DNA of 5,903 bases from Deltaproteobacteria bacterium. Its GTDB lineage: Bacteria; Desulfobacterota; Desulfobacteria; Desulfobacterales; BuS5. This document shows positions 1 to 5,667 of this stretch, in pieces. Each line of letters opens with the position of its first letter. Positions within the stretch are counted from its first letter, which is position 1. Under the pieces are notes generated by a model. It saw nothing but the letters and a program-made list of their open reading frames with translations, was not told the DNA's origin and made no database searches. The translations under genes and the position numbers were made by a program. The stretch spans positions 1 to 5,903 of the forward strand of contig JAGGWL010000141.1 in NCBI GenBank assembly GCA_021157555.1, in the 5' to 3' direction.

Positions 1-540
1 AGATTAGAAGAAATTTATGCTCATATGGATGAAAAATATAATAAGGCCGCTGAATATTATGGTTTTACATGTACCGGTTGTCTGGATAACTGCTGCCTTA
101 CGCGTTTTTATCATCATACATTGCTTGAATATTTTTATATTAAAAAAGGATTCAGCAACCTGAATGCCGATATAAGGTCAGATGGCAAAACAAAAGCCCT
201 GGCAGTTATAGAGTTAACCGCTGAAGCAGATAAAAATAAAGAAACAGCACGTGTGATGTGTCCACTTAATCTTGATGGTTTGTGCCTTATCTATCCTTTC
301 AGGCCGATGATATGCAGGCTGCACGGGATATCTCATGAACTAAACATACCTGGTCGGGGTATAAACCGCGGCCCTGGGTGCGATGATTTTATGAAACTAT
401 GCAACTCAAAAGAATATTACAAATTTGACAGAACACCGTTTTATATAAAAATGGCCGCTCTTGAAAAAGACTTAAAAGAGACTGCCGGGATAACAAAAAA
501 AATTAAAATGACCATTGCCGAAATGATTATCAACTGGTAA
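1..540 (+). CDS. CxxCxxCC (YkgJ-like) cysteine-rich metal-binding protein, probably 5'-partial
   Basis: The protein has the signature of the zinc- or iron-chelating CxxCxxCC family (YkgJ-like). Counting from the ATG at base 25, Cys16, Cys19, Cys23 and Cys24 form C-x2-C-x3-CC. Cys79 (in MCP), Cys87, Cys97 (in RPMICR), Cys119 and Cys126 follow, nine cysteines in all. The ordered CC, CP and RPxxCR elements are typical of this family and are thought to hold a metal or Fe-S centre. No signal peptide or membrane segment is seen, so it is probably cytoplasmic. The frame is open to base 1 (R-L-E-E-I-Y-A-H before the ATG), and no good Shine-Dalgarno precedes the ATG at 25. The true start therefore probably lies left of the window; if not, ATG 25 gives 171 residues. 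The next gene is of the same family, 33 bp downstream. The substrate and exact role are unknown. Confidence 0.85.
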   Translation, partial: RLEEIYAHMDEKYNKAAEYYGFTCTGCLDNCCLTRFYHHTLLEYFYIKKGFSNLNADIRSDGKTKALAVIELTAEADKNKETARVMCPLNLDGLCLIYPFRPMICRLHGISHELNIPGRGINRGPGCDDFMKLCNSKEYYKFDRTPFYIKMAALEKDLKETAGITKKIKMTIAEMIINW

Positions 541-573
541 GGAACGAGGGCAAAATAACTTCCAAAAAAGCAT

Positions 574-1365
574 ATGAAAAGTATCGAGATTGAAAAAATG
601 GCCGATTTACCCGGCAAAAGAATTAAAGATAATGACACATTCTCATTTCAGTGTCACTCCGACCTGTCCTGCTTTAATCTTTGCTGCCGGAATTTGAATC
701 TTTTTCTATATCCCTATGATGTGATCAGGCTGAAAAACTGTCTGAATATTTCATCCGACAAGTTTATAGATGAATACGTTGATATTCTGTTAAAACCATC
801 CGGTCATTGCCCTGAAGTATTATTGAAAATGAGAGAAGATGCAGAAAAAACATGCCCTTTCCTGAGCGAATCGGGTTGTATGGTATATCATGACAGGCCT
901 GATACTTGCCGTACATTTCCTGTGGAGCAGGGCATTATTTTAGACCAGAAAAAAAACAGAGCCATACCGGTTCATTTTTTCAGACCACCTGATTTCTGCC
1001 TTGGTCAGCACGAAAACAAAACATGGACAACGAAAACCTGGGCGCAAGATCAGGATGCCCTTTTATATAACAAAATGACTGCAAAGTGGGCTGAAATAAA
1101 AAGTCTGTTTCAGGCTGATCCCTGGGGAAGTGAGGGGAATAAAGGCCCCAAAGCTAAAATGGCTTTTATGGCGGCATATAATATAGACATGTTTCGCAAT
1201 TTTCTCTTTAACAGCAGTTTTTTTAAAAGATACAAGGTTAACAACAAAATAAAAAAAAAGATCAAAAAAGACGATAAAGAATTGATGAAATTAGGTTTTG
1301 AGTGGATAAAATTTTATATATGGGGTATAAAAACAAAATCCATCAGACCACGCCCTCCGGCATAG
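574..1365 (+). CDS. CxxCxxCC (YkgJ-like) cysteine-rich metal-binding protein, second copy
   Basis: This 263-residue protein belongs to the same zinc/iron-chelating family as the gene before it, but it is longer and clearly divergent. Cys27, Cys33, Cys37 and Cys38 form the N-terminal cluster (C-x5-C-x3-CC). Cys79 (HCP), Cys94 (TCP), Cys102 and Cys112 (in RPDTCRTFP) complete the usual set, with an extra Cys142. The C-terminal 120 residues lack cysteines apart from Cys142, and include a lysine-rich stretch near 225-237 and an aromatic end. No signal peptide is seen. ATG 574 is the first start after an in-frame stop at 556-558; the Shine-Dalgarno is poor, and ATG 598 is a possible alternative. 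The 33 bp gap suggests co-transcription with the upstream gene. Its last 23 bp overlap the 3' end of the opposite-strand SDR gene. The function is not known; a metal- or Fe-S-linked oxidoreductase or maturation role is a family-level guess. Confidence 0.85.
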   Translation: MKSIEIEKMADLPGKRIKDNDTFSFQCHSDLSCFNLCCRNLNLFLYPYDVIRLKNCLNISSDKFIDEYVDILLKPSGHCPEVLLKMREDAEKTCPFLSESGCMVYHDRPDTCRTFPVEQGIILDQKKNRAIPVHFFRPPDFCLGQHENKTWTTKTWAQDQDALLYNKMTAKWAEIKSLFQADPWGSEGNKGPKAKMAFMAAYNIDMFRNFLFNSSFFKRYKVNNKIKKKIKKDDKELMKLGFEWIKFYIWGIKTKSIRPRPPA

Positions 1366-2158
1366 GTTCAACCGTTTCCCCACCTAATACATAACCGCCG
1401 TCGAGTCTTATTACAGATCCGGTCATAAAAGGAGCATCTTTAATTATAAAAAAAACAGTTTTAACGATATCTTCAATAGCACCGGTTCTTTTAACCAGGG
1501 TATGATTGATAAGGGCATTTTTTTGAGCATCTGTCAGCAGACCCCAGCCTCTTGTCCTTTCTCCGTGCCTGGTTTCAAATATCCCAAGCATTATCTCATT
1601 CACCCGCACTTCAGGAGCTCCGATTCGCGCCCAGGTTTCCGTTAAAAGGGATACACCTCGATTTGCGGCGGAATAACCTTCATTGAATATATAACTCGCC
1701 GGCCCCGTCCTTCCCACAAGACCCGCAATGGAAGACAAATTTATAACAATCCCGTTTCCTGATGCCTTTAAAAATGGCAATGCTGCTTCAAAAACCCAGC
1801 GCTTGGCCATCAGGGTAGTCGCAAGCTCAAGTTCCCATTGTTCCTGTGTATAATGTCCGTGAACCACAGGCCATCCACCCCGCTCAATATTATTAATAAG
1901 GATGTCAATCCGCCCAAAGCGCTCATTAACCTTATTGATCAAGCAATGAATTTCTTCTGTTTTGAGCAAATTTGTTTTTACAATAAGGTGATCAATTCCG
2001 GTTTTTGCAAAATCATGCTTTAAATCGTCAAGACTCTCCTCCCAGTCAAAATAAGTCAAAACTACCTTTACACCCTCATTTGCAAGAGCCAAAGCAATCC
2101 CCTTCCCTATTCCCTTTATTGCTCCAAGCACTATAGCTACCTTGTTTTCAAGTTCCAT
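1343..2158 (-). CDS. Divergent short-chain dehydrogenase/reductase (SDR) lacking the catalytic lysine
   Basis: This 271-residue protein has the usual length and layout of a classical SDR. A KVAIVLGA strand leads into the glycine-rich nucleotide loop G12-A-I-K-G16-I-G18, although the usual Thr before the first Gly is Leu11. The NNAG element reads N89-N-I-E92. The core motif INLSSIAG contains Ser142/Ser143, and the C-terminus has TGSVIRLDGGY (246-256). The tail fits YxxxK best at Tyr162-S-A-A-Asn166, since the following R-G-V-S-L-L-T matches the helix after that motif. The catalytic Lys is then Asn (codon AAT at 1661-1663), and the tetrad Asn falls at Thr115. Ser143 to Tyr162 is 19 residues rather than 13. 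The start fits the SDR N-terminus. A family member is certain; NAD(P)-dependent oxidoreduction is typical of the family, but the substrate and whether this copy is catalytic are open. Confidence 0.9.
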   Translation of the reverse strand: MELENKVAIVLGAIKGIGKGIALALANEGVKVVLTYFDWEESLDDLKHDFAKTGIDHLIVKTNLLKTEEIHCLINKVNERFGRIDILINNIERGGWPVVHGHYTQEQWELELATTLMAKRWVFEAALPFLKASGNGIVINLSSIAGLVGRTGPASYIFNEGYSAANRGVSLLTETWARIGAPEVRVNEIMLGIFETRHGERTRGWGLLTDAQKNALINHTLVKRTGAIEDIVKTVFFIIKDAPFMTGSVIRLDGGYVLGGETVEPMPEGVV

Positions 2159-2160
2159 AA

Positions 2161-2174
2161 TCTCTCCTGATCTC
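2161..2174 (-). promoter_or_regulatory. Ribosome binding site region of the SDR gene
   Basis: Reading the minus strand, two purine-rich elements precede the SDR ATG: GGGAG (bases 2174-2170), 11 nt away, and AGGAGA (2166-2161), only 2 nt away. Neither has ideal spacing, but together they support initiation at 2158, which also gives the expected SDR N-terminus. Confidence 0.5.
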
Positions 2175-2258
2175 CCAAAAAATTACGAAAAATGAGTCTT
2201 CATTCTTCATAAATTTATTCATATATTTTTCAGCATCCTTCATAATGAAAGCAGATAG

Positions 2259-2288
2259 TTGACCTTGACCTTTTTTTAAAAATATCAT
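2259..2288 (+). promoter_or_regulatory. Possible sigma-70-type promoter facing the pckA-like remnant
   Basis: TTGACC occurs twice in tandem (2259-2264 and 2265-2270). The first copy lies 18 bp before TATCAT (2283-2288), which matches five of six consensus -10 bases. The second lies 17 bp before TATTTT (2288-2293). The predicted start near 2295 would leave a leader of about 150 nt before the ORF at 2449. The surrounding DNA is very AT-rich, so chance matches are likely and this is only a prediction. The same -10 region read on the minus strand contains TATGAT, but no matching -35 was found for the SDR gene. Confidence 0.35.
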
Positions 2289-2314
2289 ATTTTTATAAAA
2301 ATAGCTATGCTATT
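2279..2314. repeat. Two short inverted repeats in an AT-rich promoter region
   Basis: AAAATAT-C-ATATTTT (2279-2293) is a perfect inverted repeat with 7 bp arms and one central base. AATAGC-tat-GCTATT (2300-2314) is a second perfect inverted repeat, with 6 bp arms and a 3 bp centre. They flank the predicted -10 and transcription start, where repressor sites often lie. In such AT-rich DNA the first could be chance; the second contains GC pairs and is a little more convincing. Confidence 0.35.
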
Positions 2315-2376
2315 AAAAGGACTTCCAGTGTGATTACTTCTCCATCTATGGTTTTGTATGGAAAAATTTTTGTCAT
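2305..2376 (-). CDS. Putative 23-residue small ORF with strong ribosome binding site
   Basis: On the minus strand an ATG at 2376-2374 opens a 23-codon frame ending in TAG (2307-2305). The peptide begins MTKIFPYKTIDGEV. GGAGGTG (plus-strand bases 2390-2384), seven consecutive matches to the anti-Shine-Dalgarno complement, lies exactly 7 nt upstream, which is ideal. The peptide is not recognised. Its FPYKxIDG opening looks like the beginning of a folded protein that stops early, so it may be a truncated gene remnant rather than a real small protein. No promoter or terminator was found for it. It overlaps the leader of the plus-strand ORF at 2449 in antisense. Confidence 0.25.
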   Translation of the reverse strand: MTKIFPYKTIDGEVITLEVLLIA

Positions 2377-2436
2377 AACCGGACACCTCCGCGGGGTATA
2401 GTGCACGCATTCTCCTAAAAAAACATCAAGAACAAA

Positions 2437-2442
2437 AGGAGG
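2437..2442 (+). promoter_or_regulatory. Strong Shine-Dalgarno (AGGAGG) of the pckA-like remnant
   Basis: A perfect AGGAGG lies 6 nt before the ATG at 2449. It fixes the start of the following ORF and shows that its translation signal is intact even though the coding part has lost most of its ancestor. Confidence 0.8.
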
Positions 2443-2448
2443 GTAAAA

Positions 2449-2784
2449 ATGCTGAATCAAAGGGATATAAGGCCTGAATTAGAAAAGCTTGGATGTAATA
2501 ATGTAGAACATATTTACAGGAATGCTTCGACGCCTCAACTTTATGAAGAGATAGTAAGGAACGTGGAAGGAAATATAGCACATTTGGGATCTGTCCCGAT
2601 CTTTGGGTTTATGATTCCAAAAGCCTGCAAAGGGGTTGCCTCCGAGCTTTTAAATCCAATAAACTCTACCTCAGATAAAGATGAGTATAAAAAACGGGCA
2701 AAAAAACTGGCAGCGAATTTTAAAGAAAACTTTAAACAATTTGAAAATAAAGTTTCAAAGGAAATATTGAATACAATGCCATGA
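2449..2784 (+). CDS. Internally deleted remnant of ATP-dependent PEP carboxykinase, reading frame intact
   Basis: Full-length ATP-type PEP carboxykinase (about 530 residues) converts oxaloacetate plus ATP to PEP, ADP and CO2. This ORF has only 111 residues. Residues 10-47 (ELEKLGCNNVEHIYRN, then TPQLYEEIVRN and EGNIAHLG) resemble the N-terminus of that enzyme. Residues 51-100 (IFGFMIPKACKGVASELLNP, then a DKDEYKKRAKKLAANF and ENFKQFE stretch) resemble its extreme C-terminus. The join lies near residues 47-51 (about 2587-2601). Everything between is absent, including the P-loop, metal ligands and nucleotide site, so it cannot be an active carboxykinase. The usual LNPRNTW motif is degraded to LNPINST. 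The start is firm (AGGAGG, 6 nt spacing). It is most likely a decaying pseudogene made by an in-frame deletion; a retained small protein is possible. The homology is recognised by eye from family memory, not by a search. Confidence 0.7.
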   Translation: MLNQRDIRPELEKLGCNNVEHIYRNASTPQLYEEIVRNVEGNIAHLGSVPIFGFMIPKACKGVASELLNPINSTSDKDEYKKRAKKLAANFKENFKQFENKVSKEILNTMP

Positions 2785-2905
2785 AAGTGTATGGTTATTT
2801 GGTGGTGGTGCAAACCTGTAGCTGCCATTGGTCATCCTGATGGAAGCCCGCTGCGTTTGATTGCGGCCATATATGTCAGGGTAAAAAAATTAAATAGTGA
2901 GAATT
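2785..2905 (+). other. Spacer before moxR with an imperfect hairpin
   Basis: This 121 bp gap has no recognised gene. GCTGCCAT (2821-2828) and ATGGAAGC (2840-2847) can pair with one mismatch around an 11 nt loop. No T-run follows, so it is not a convincing intrinsic terminator. No clear -35/-10 pair for the moxR operon was found, although the operon must start here or be read through from upstream. Confidence 0.3.
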
Positions 2906-3886
2906 ATGGAAATACAAGAGTTAACTGAAAGGGTGGAGCGGGAGAGTGTGGCAGTCAGAAGCATTGTGACTGAACTGGAAAAGGTTATAGTAGGCCAGAA
3001 GGGGTTGATTGACCGGCTTCTGATCGGTATGCTTTGCGATGGACATCTCCTAATTGAGGGACTGCCAGGTCTTGCAAAGACAACCGCGGTAAAGCGGCTT
3101 GCATCTATTATCGACTTAAGTTTTCAGAGAATCCAGTTTACTCCGGATCTCCTGCCTGCCGATATTACCGGAACCCAAATTTACAGGCCGGATACAGCGC
3201 AGTTTGAAGTTAAAAAAGGTCCTATATTTCATAATATCATTCTGGCCGATGAAATAAACCGCGCTCCGGCCAAGGTGCAGAGTGCACTGTTGGAGGCGAT
3301 GCAGGAGAAACAGGTAACAGTGGGGAGCGAAACTTTTATGCTGCCTTTGCCGTTTCTTGTGCTGGCAACCCAGAATCCTATTGAGCAGGAGGGCACATAT
3401 CCCCTTCCGGAGGCTCAGATTGACCGCTTTATGCTTAAAATTAAAATAGGTTATCCTGCAGAATCCGAGGAAAAAGAGATTATGAAACGGGTTTACAGCG
3501 GCATTGACAAAATACCAGTTAAAAAAGTCGATGCTTCCGTTCTTGCTGCCGCCAAAAATCTGGTGAGCCGGATTCATATGGAAGAGAAGGTGCTTGATTA
3601 CATTGTTCGACTGGTCAATACTACCAGAAGACCGGCTGAATTCGGGCTTGACCTGCGTCATTTGATTGCGTATGGGGCATCACCCCGTGCATCTATATTT
3701 TTGGGGCTGGCTGCACGGGCGCATGCTTTTTTGGCAGGTCGTGGATATGTTACACCCCAGGATGTTAAAAGCATGGCTCCGGATGTGCTGAGGCACAGGA
3801 TTTTACTCAGTTATGAGGCCGAAGCCGATGGTCTTTCTGCTGATGATATTATTTTTCAGATTTTAGAACGGCTGGAAGTGCCTTGA
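2906..3886 (+). CDS. moxR: MoxR-family AAA+ ATPase
   Basis: MoxR AAA+ ATPases are ATP-driven chaperones that act with VWA-domain partners in metal-cofactor insertion, complex assembly or envelope stress. In this 326-residue protein the Walker A is G52-L-P-G-L-A-K58-T59. Walker B is IILADE (111-116), followed by INRAPAKVQSALLEAMQE, which is highly typical of MoxR. Sensor 1 is ATQNP (154-158), followed by the EGTYPLPEAQIDRF stretch. Sensor 2 is GASPRAS (257-263) in the C-terminal lid. All nucleotide-handling motifs are intact, length is normal and no signal peptide is present, so it is a cytoplasmic active ATPase. ATG 2906 is preferred, with a weak GTGAG 4 nt upstream; an in-frame GTG at 2897 would add three residues. 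It is the first gene of a tight operon with a DUF58 protein 6 bp downstream. The client is unknown. Confidence 0.96.
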   Translation: MEIQELTERVERESVAVRSIVTELEKVIVGQKGLIDRLLIGMLCDGHLLIEGLPGLAKTTAVKRLASIIDLSFQRIQFTPDLLPADITGTQIYRPDTAQFEVKKGPIFHNIILADEINRAPAKVQSALLEAMQEKQVTVGSETFMLPLPFLVLATQNPIEQEGTYPLPEAQIDRFMLKIKIGYPAESEEKEIMKRVYSGIDKIPVKKVDASVLAAAKNLVSRIHMEEKVLDYIVRLVNTTRRPAEFGLDLRHLIAYGASPRASIFLGLAARAHAFLAGRGYVTPQDVKSMAPDVLRHRILLSYEAEADGLSADDIIFQILERLEVP

Positions 3887-3892
3887 TATATT

Positions 3893-4765
3893 ATGCTGTC
3901 AAAAGAACTGATTAAAACGATTCAAAAGTTTCACTTCAGGACCCGTTATCTTGCCAATGAAATGTTTGCGGGGCAATATACCAGTGCCTTTAAAGGCCGC
4001 GGTATGGAATTTGCCGAAGTCAGGGAATACATCCCGGGCGATGATATTCGTACTATCGACTGGAATGTTTCCGCCAGGTTTGGCCGGCCATTTGTAAAAA
4101 TGTTTCATGAAGAAAGAGAACTTACGGTAATGCTGGTAATTGATCTTTCTGCTTCCAACATGTTTGCAACCAGGAAGCGTTTTAAAAGAGACTTGATAGC
4201 TGAAGTTGCGGGCACACTGGCTTTTCTTGCAATCAAGACCAATGATAAAGTAGGTGCTATTCTTTTTACTTCGTCGGTGGAAAAATTTATTCCACCCAAA
4301 AAAGGAAGCGCTCATGTATGGCGGCTGATCAAGGAAATCTTCACGCATGAGGAATCTTCGACCGGGACTGATATTGAATCAGCGCTTAAATATCTGAACA
4401 GTACTGTCAAGAGAAACAGTATTGTTTTTCTGCTTTCCGATTTTATGGATACCGGTTATGAAAAAGTTTTAAGAATAACTTCCGGCAAACATGATCTTAC
4501 AATGATACGGGTTGAGGATGATACCGAAAAAAGTCTGCCTGATATCGGACGTGTAACTTTTATAGATCCGGAATCCAGAAAAATTTGCCATGTTAACACT
4601 TCAAACCGCAGGGTAAGACGTATATGGGAGGAGGAAAGGAAAAAAAAGGAGAACAATATCCAAACGATATGTTCCAGGTGCGGGGTATCCTTGATTCAAC
4701 TTAACACAAAAAAATCTGCAATCAAGCCTCTTATGAAATATTTTCTTAAGAAAGGGCGCAGATGA
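3893..4765 (+). CDS. DUF58 domain protein (VWA-like partner of MoxR)
   Basis: This 290-residue protein shows the DUF58 signature around residues 35-63: GRGMEFAEVREY, then PGDDIRTIDWN and SARFGRPFVK. A von Willebrand A-like fold follows, with a metal-ion adhesion motif D84-L-S86-A-S88, a TGTD element (157-160) in the position of the MIDAS threonine, and LLSDF (180-184) supplying a later acidic residue. These are the features of DUF58 proteins encoded beside moxR across bacteria, where they are thought to be the ATPase's partner. No transmembrane segment is present, so it is probably cytoplasmic or peripheral. Residues 248-254 are a charged KKK-rich stretch, and Cys260 and Cys263 form a CxxC not explained by the family. 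The start lies 6 bp after moxR with only a weak Shine-Dalgarno, suggesting translational coupling. Its stop overlaps the next start as ATGA. Confidence 0.95.
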   Translation: MLSKELIKTIQKFHFRTRYLANEMFAGQYTSAFKGRGMEFAEVREYIPGDDIRTIDWNVSARFGRPFVKMFHEERELTVMLVIDLSASNMFATRKRFKRDLIAEVAGTLAFLAIKTNDKVGAILFTSSVEKFIPPKKGSAHVWRLIKEIFTHEESSTGTDIESALKYLNSTVKRNSIVFLLSDFMDTGYEKVLRITSGKHDLTMIRVEDDTEKSLPDIGRVTFIDPESRKICHVNTSNRRVRRIWEEERKKKENNIQTICSRCGVSLIQLNTKKSAIKPLMKYFLKKGRR

Positions 4766-5667
4766 TGAAAAGCAATTTTTTTTTGATATTTTTTACCTTT
4801 TTTATTTTTGCAATAAACTCTTTTGGTTCCGCAAATGGAACCATTGCGGGTGATGTTTATGAAGTGAGTGCACAATTTACACAAAAAAAAGCTGCTCTTG
4901 GGGAGATTGTCAATCTGCGTCTGAACTTCAATATTCCGCCCGGATTTAAACTTCCCGATAATGCTGAAATAGCAGGTTTGGATAATTACGATATAGTCCA
5001 AAAAAAGAATCTGGCAAATGGCATATCCATAGATATTTTTGTGGATAAAATGGAAAATATTGATCTGCCTTCCCTTGACATTTATTTATATGATAAAAAC
5101 GACAAGCAAAAGGTACTGAAAAGCAATCCGGTTGTTTTGCCTGTGGAATCTTTAGTAAAAGTTAAACCTTCAGAAAATCTTTTGCGACCGGCAAAAAGCA
5201 TAATATCCAGCGAATATGGGATCAAAAAAGTTCTGTTCATTATTCTTTTAGTAATATGCGTTGTTCTTGTCATTATTACTGCTTATTATTTTATTAAATA
5301 TTTTAAAAGCAAAAAGTCAGACCATAAAGTTCCCGCTTTGCCTCCTCATATTAACGCATTAAATAGAATCGACAGCCTTCTATTGTCAGGGATTCCAGAT
5401 AGATACGGAAGAAGGGGCTTTTGTTTTACTTTGTCCGAAATTTTGCGTGAATATATGGGGAATATCAGGAATTTTAATGCGCTTGAGATGACTACCCATG
5501 AAATATCCGGAGCAGCCAGGGAAAAGGCCGATCTTGAATTGCTCAAAATTTTGAAAAAGATGGATCTGGTAAAATTTGCGGATACCTTTATCAGCGGTAC
5601 GGTTTTAGAGGAACAGGTCGAATTATCACGGGAATACATTGATAAAACAAAACCGGAGGAACTATAA
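4762..5667 (+). CDS. Membrane-anchored BatD/DUF4381-like protein of the MoxR operon
   Basis: This 301-residue protein starts with a likely signal peptide: K3, then a Phe/Ile-rich core (6-18), then FGSA before a possible cut after residue 24. A periplasmic beta-rich domain follows (about 28-150). One strong transmembrane helix lies at 157-177 (VLFIILLVICVVLVIITAYYF). A basic stop-transfer stretch leads into a cytoplasmic helical domain (195-295) with FTLSEILREYM and LEMTTHEI elements. Those elements resemble the LSxxLRxYL...A.E.TT pattern of DUF4381-type proteins beside moxR and batA. This layout, outside domain plus cytoplasmic tail, fits a BatD-like envelope component of the complex. The start overlaps the DUF58 stop by 4 bp, with a weak AAAGGG 5 nt upstream. 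A run of nine T lies in the signal-peptide codons (4776-4784). The family assignment rests on layout and position and is less certain than for its neighbours. Confidence 0.8.
   Translation: MMKSNFFLIFFTFFIFAINSFGSANGTIAGDVYEVSAQFTQKKAALGEIVNLRLNFNIPPGFKLPDNAEIAGLDNYDIVQKKNLANGISIDIFVDKMENIDLPSLDIYLYDKNDKQKVLKSNPVVLPVESLVKVKPSENLLRPAKSIISSEYGIKKVLFIILLVICVVLVIITAYYFIKYFKSKKSDHKVPALPPHINALNRIDSLLLSGIPDRYGRRGFCFTLSEILREYMGNIRNFNALEMTTHEISGAAREKADLELLKILKKMDLVKFADTFISGTVLEEQVELSREYIDKTKPEEL
5655..5659 (+). promoter_or_regulatory. Shine-Dalgarno (GGAGG) deciding the TTG start of batA
   Basis: GGAGG lies inside the last codons of the BatD-like gene and 8 nt before the TTG at 5668. It supports TTG as the batA start, since TAA at 5665-5667 sits directly before it in the same frame and rules out any earlier start. 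Confidence 0.7.

Noticed and set aside
1251..1259. A nine-A run near the 3' end of the second cysteine-rich gene
   Set aside because: It encodes part of a lysine-rich stretch with AAA/AAG codons, normal in this AT-rich coding sequence, and a frameshift there would affect only the tail.
2148..2288. A 46-codon minus-strand ORF leading into the start of the SDR gene
   Set aside because: Its ATG at 2288 has no Shine-Dalgarno, its sequence is low-complexity K/F/M-rich as expected from AT-rich DNA, and it overlaps the SDR start out of frame.
2389..2394. CCGCGG palindrome and nearby GTGCAC (2401-2406) as a regulator site
   Set aside because: Six-base palindromes without wider symmetry are common by chance and could not be tied to any regulator.
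2285..2410. A 41-codon minus-strand ORF overlapping the 23-codon one in another frame
   Set aside because: AGGAG lies only 1 nt before its ATG, too close to work well, and the peptide resembles nothing known to me.
2791..2928. A 45-codon plus-strand ORF in the gap before moxR
   Set aside because: It has no ribosome binding site, overlaps the moxR start out of frame and has an odd WWW-rich opening; probably chance.
3116..3661. A 181-codon minus-strand open frame inside moxR
   Set aside because: The plus-strand frame encodes a complete MoxR ATPase with all motifs, so the antisense frame is a by-product of its codon use.
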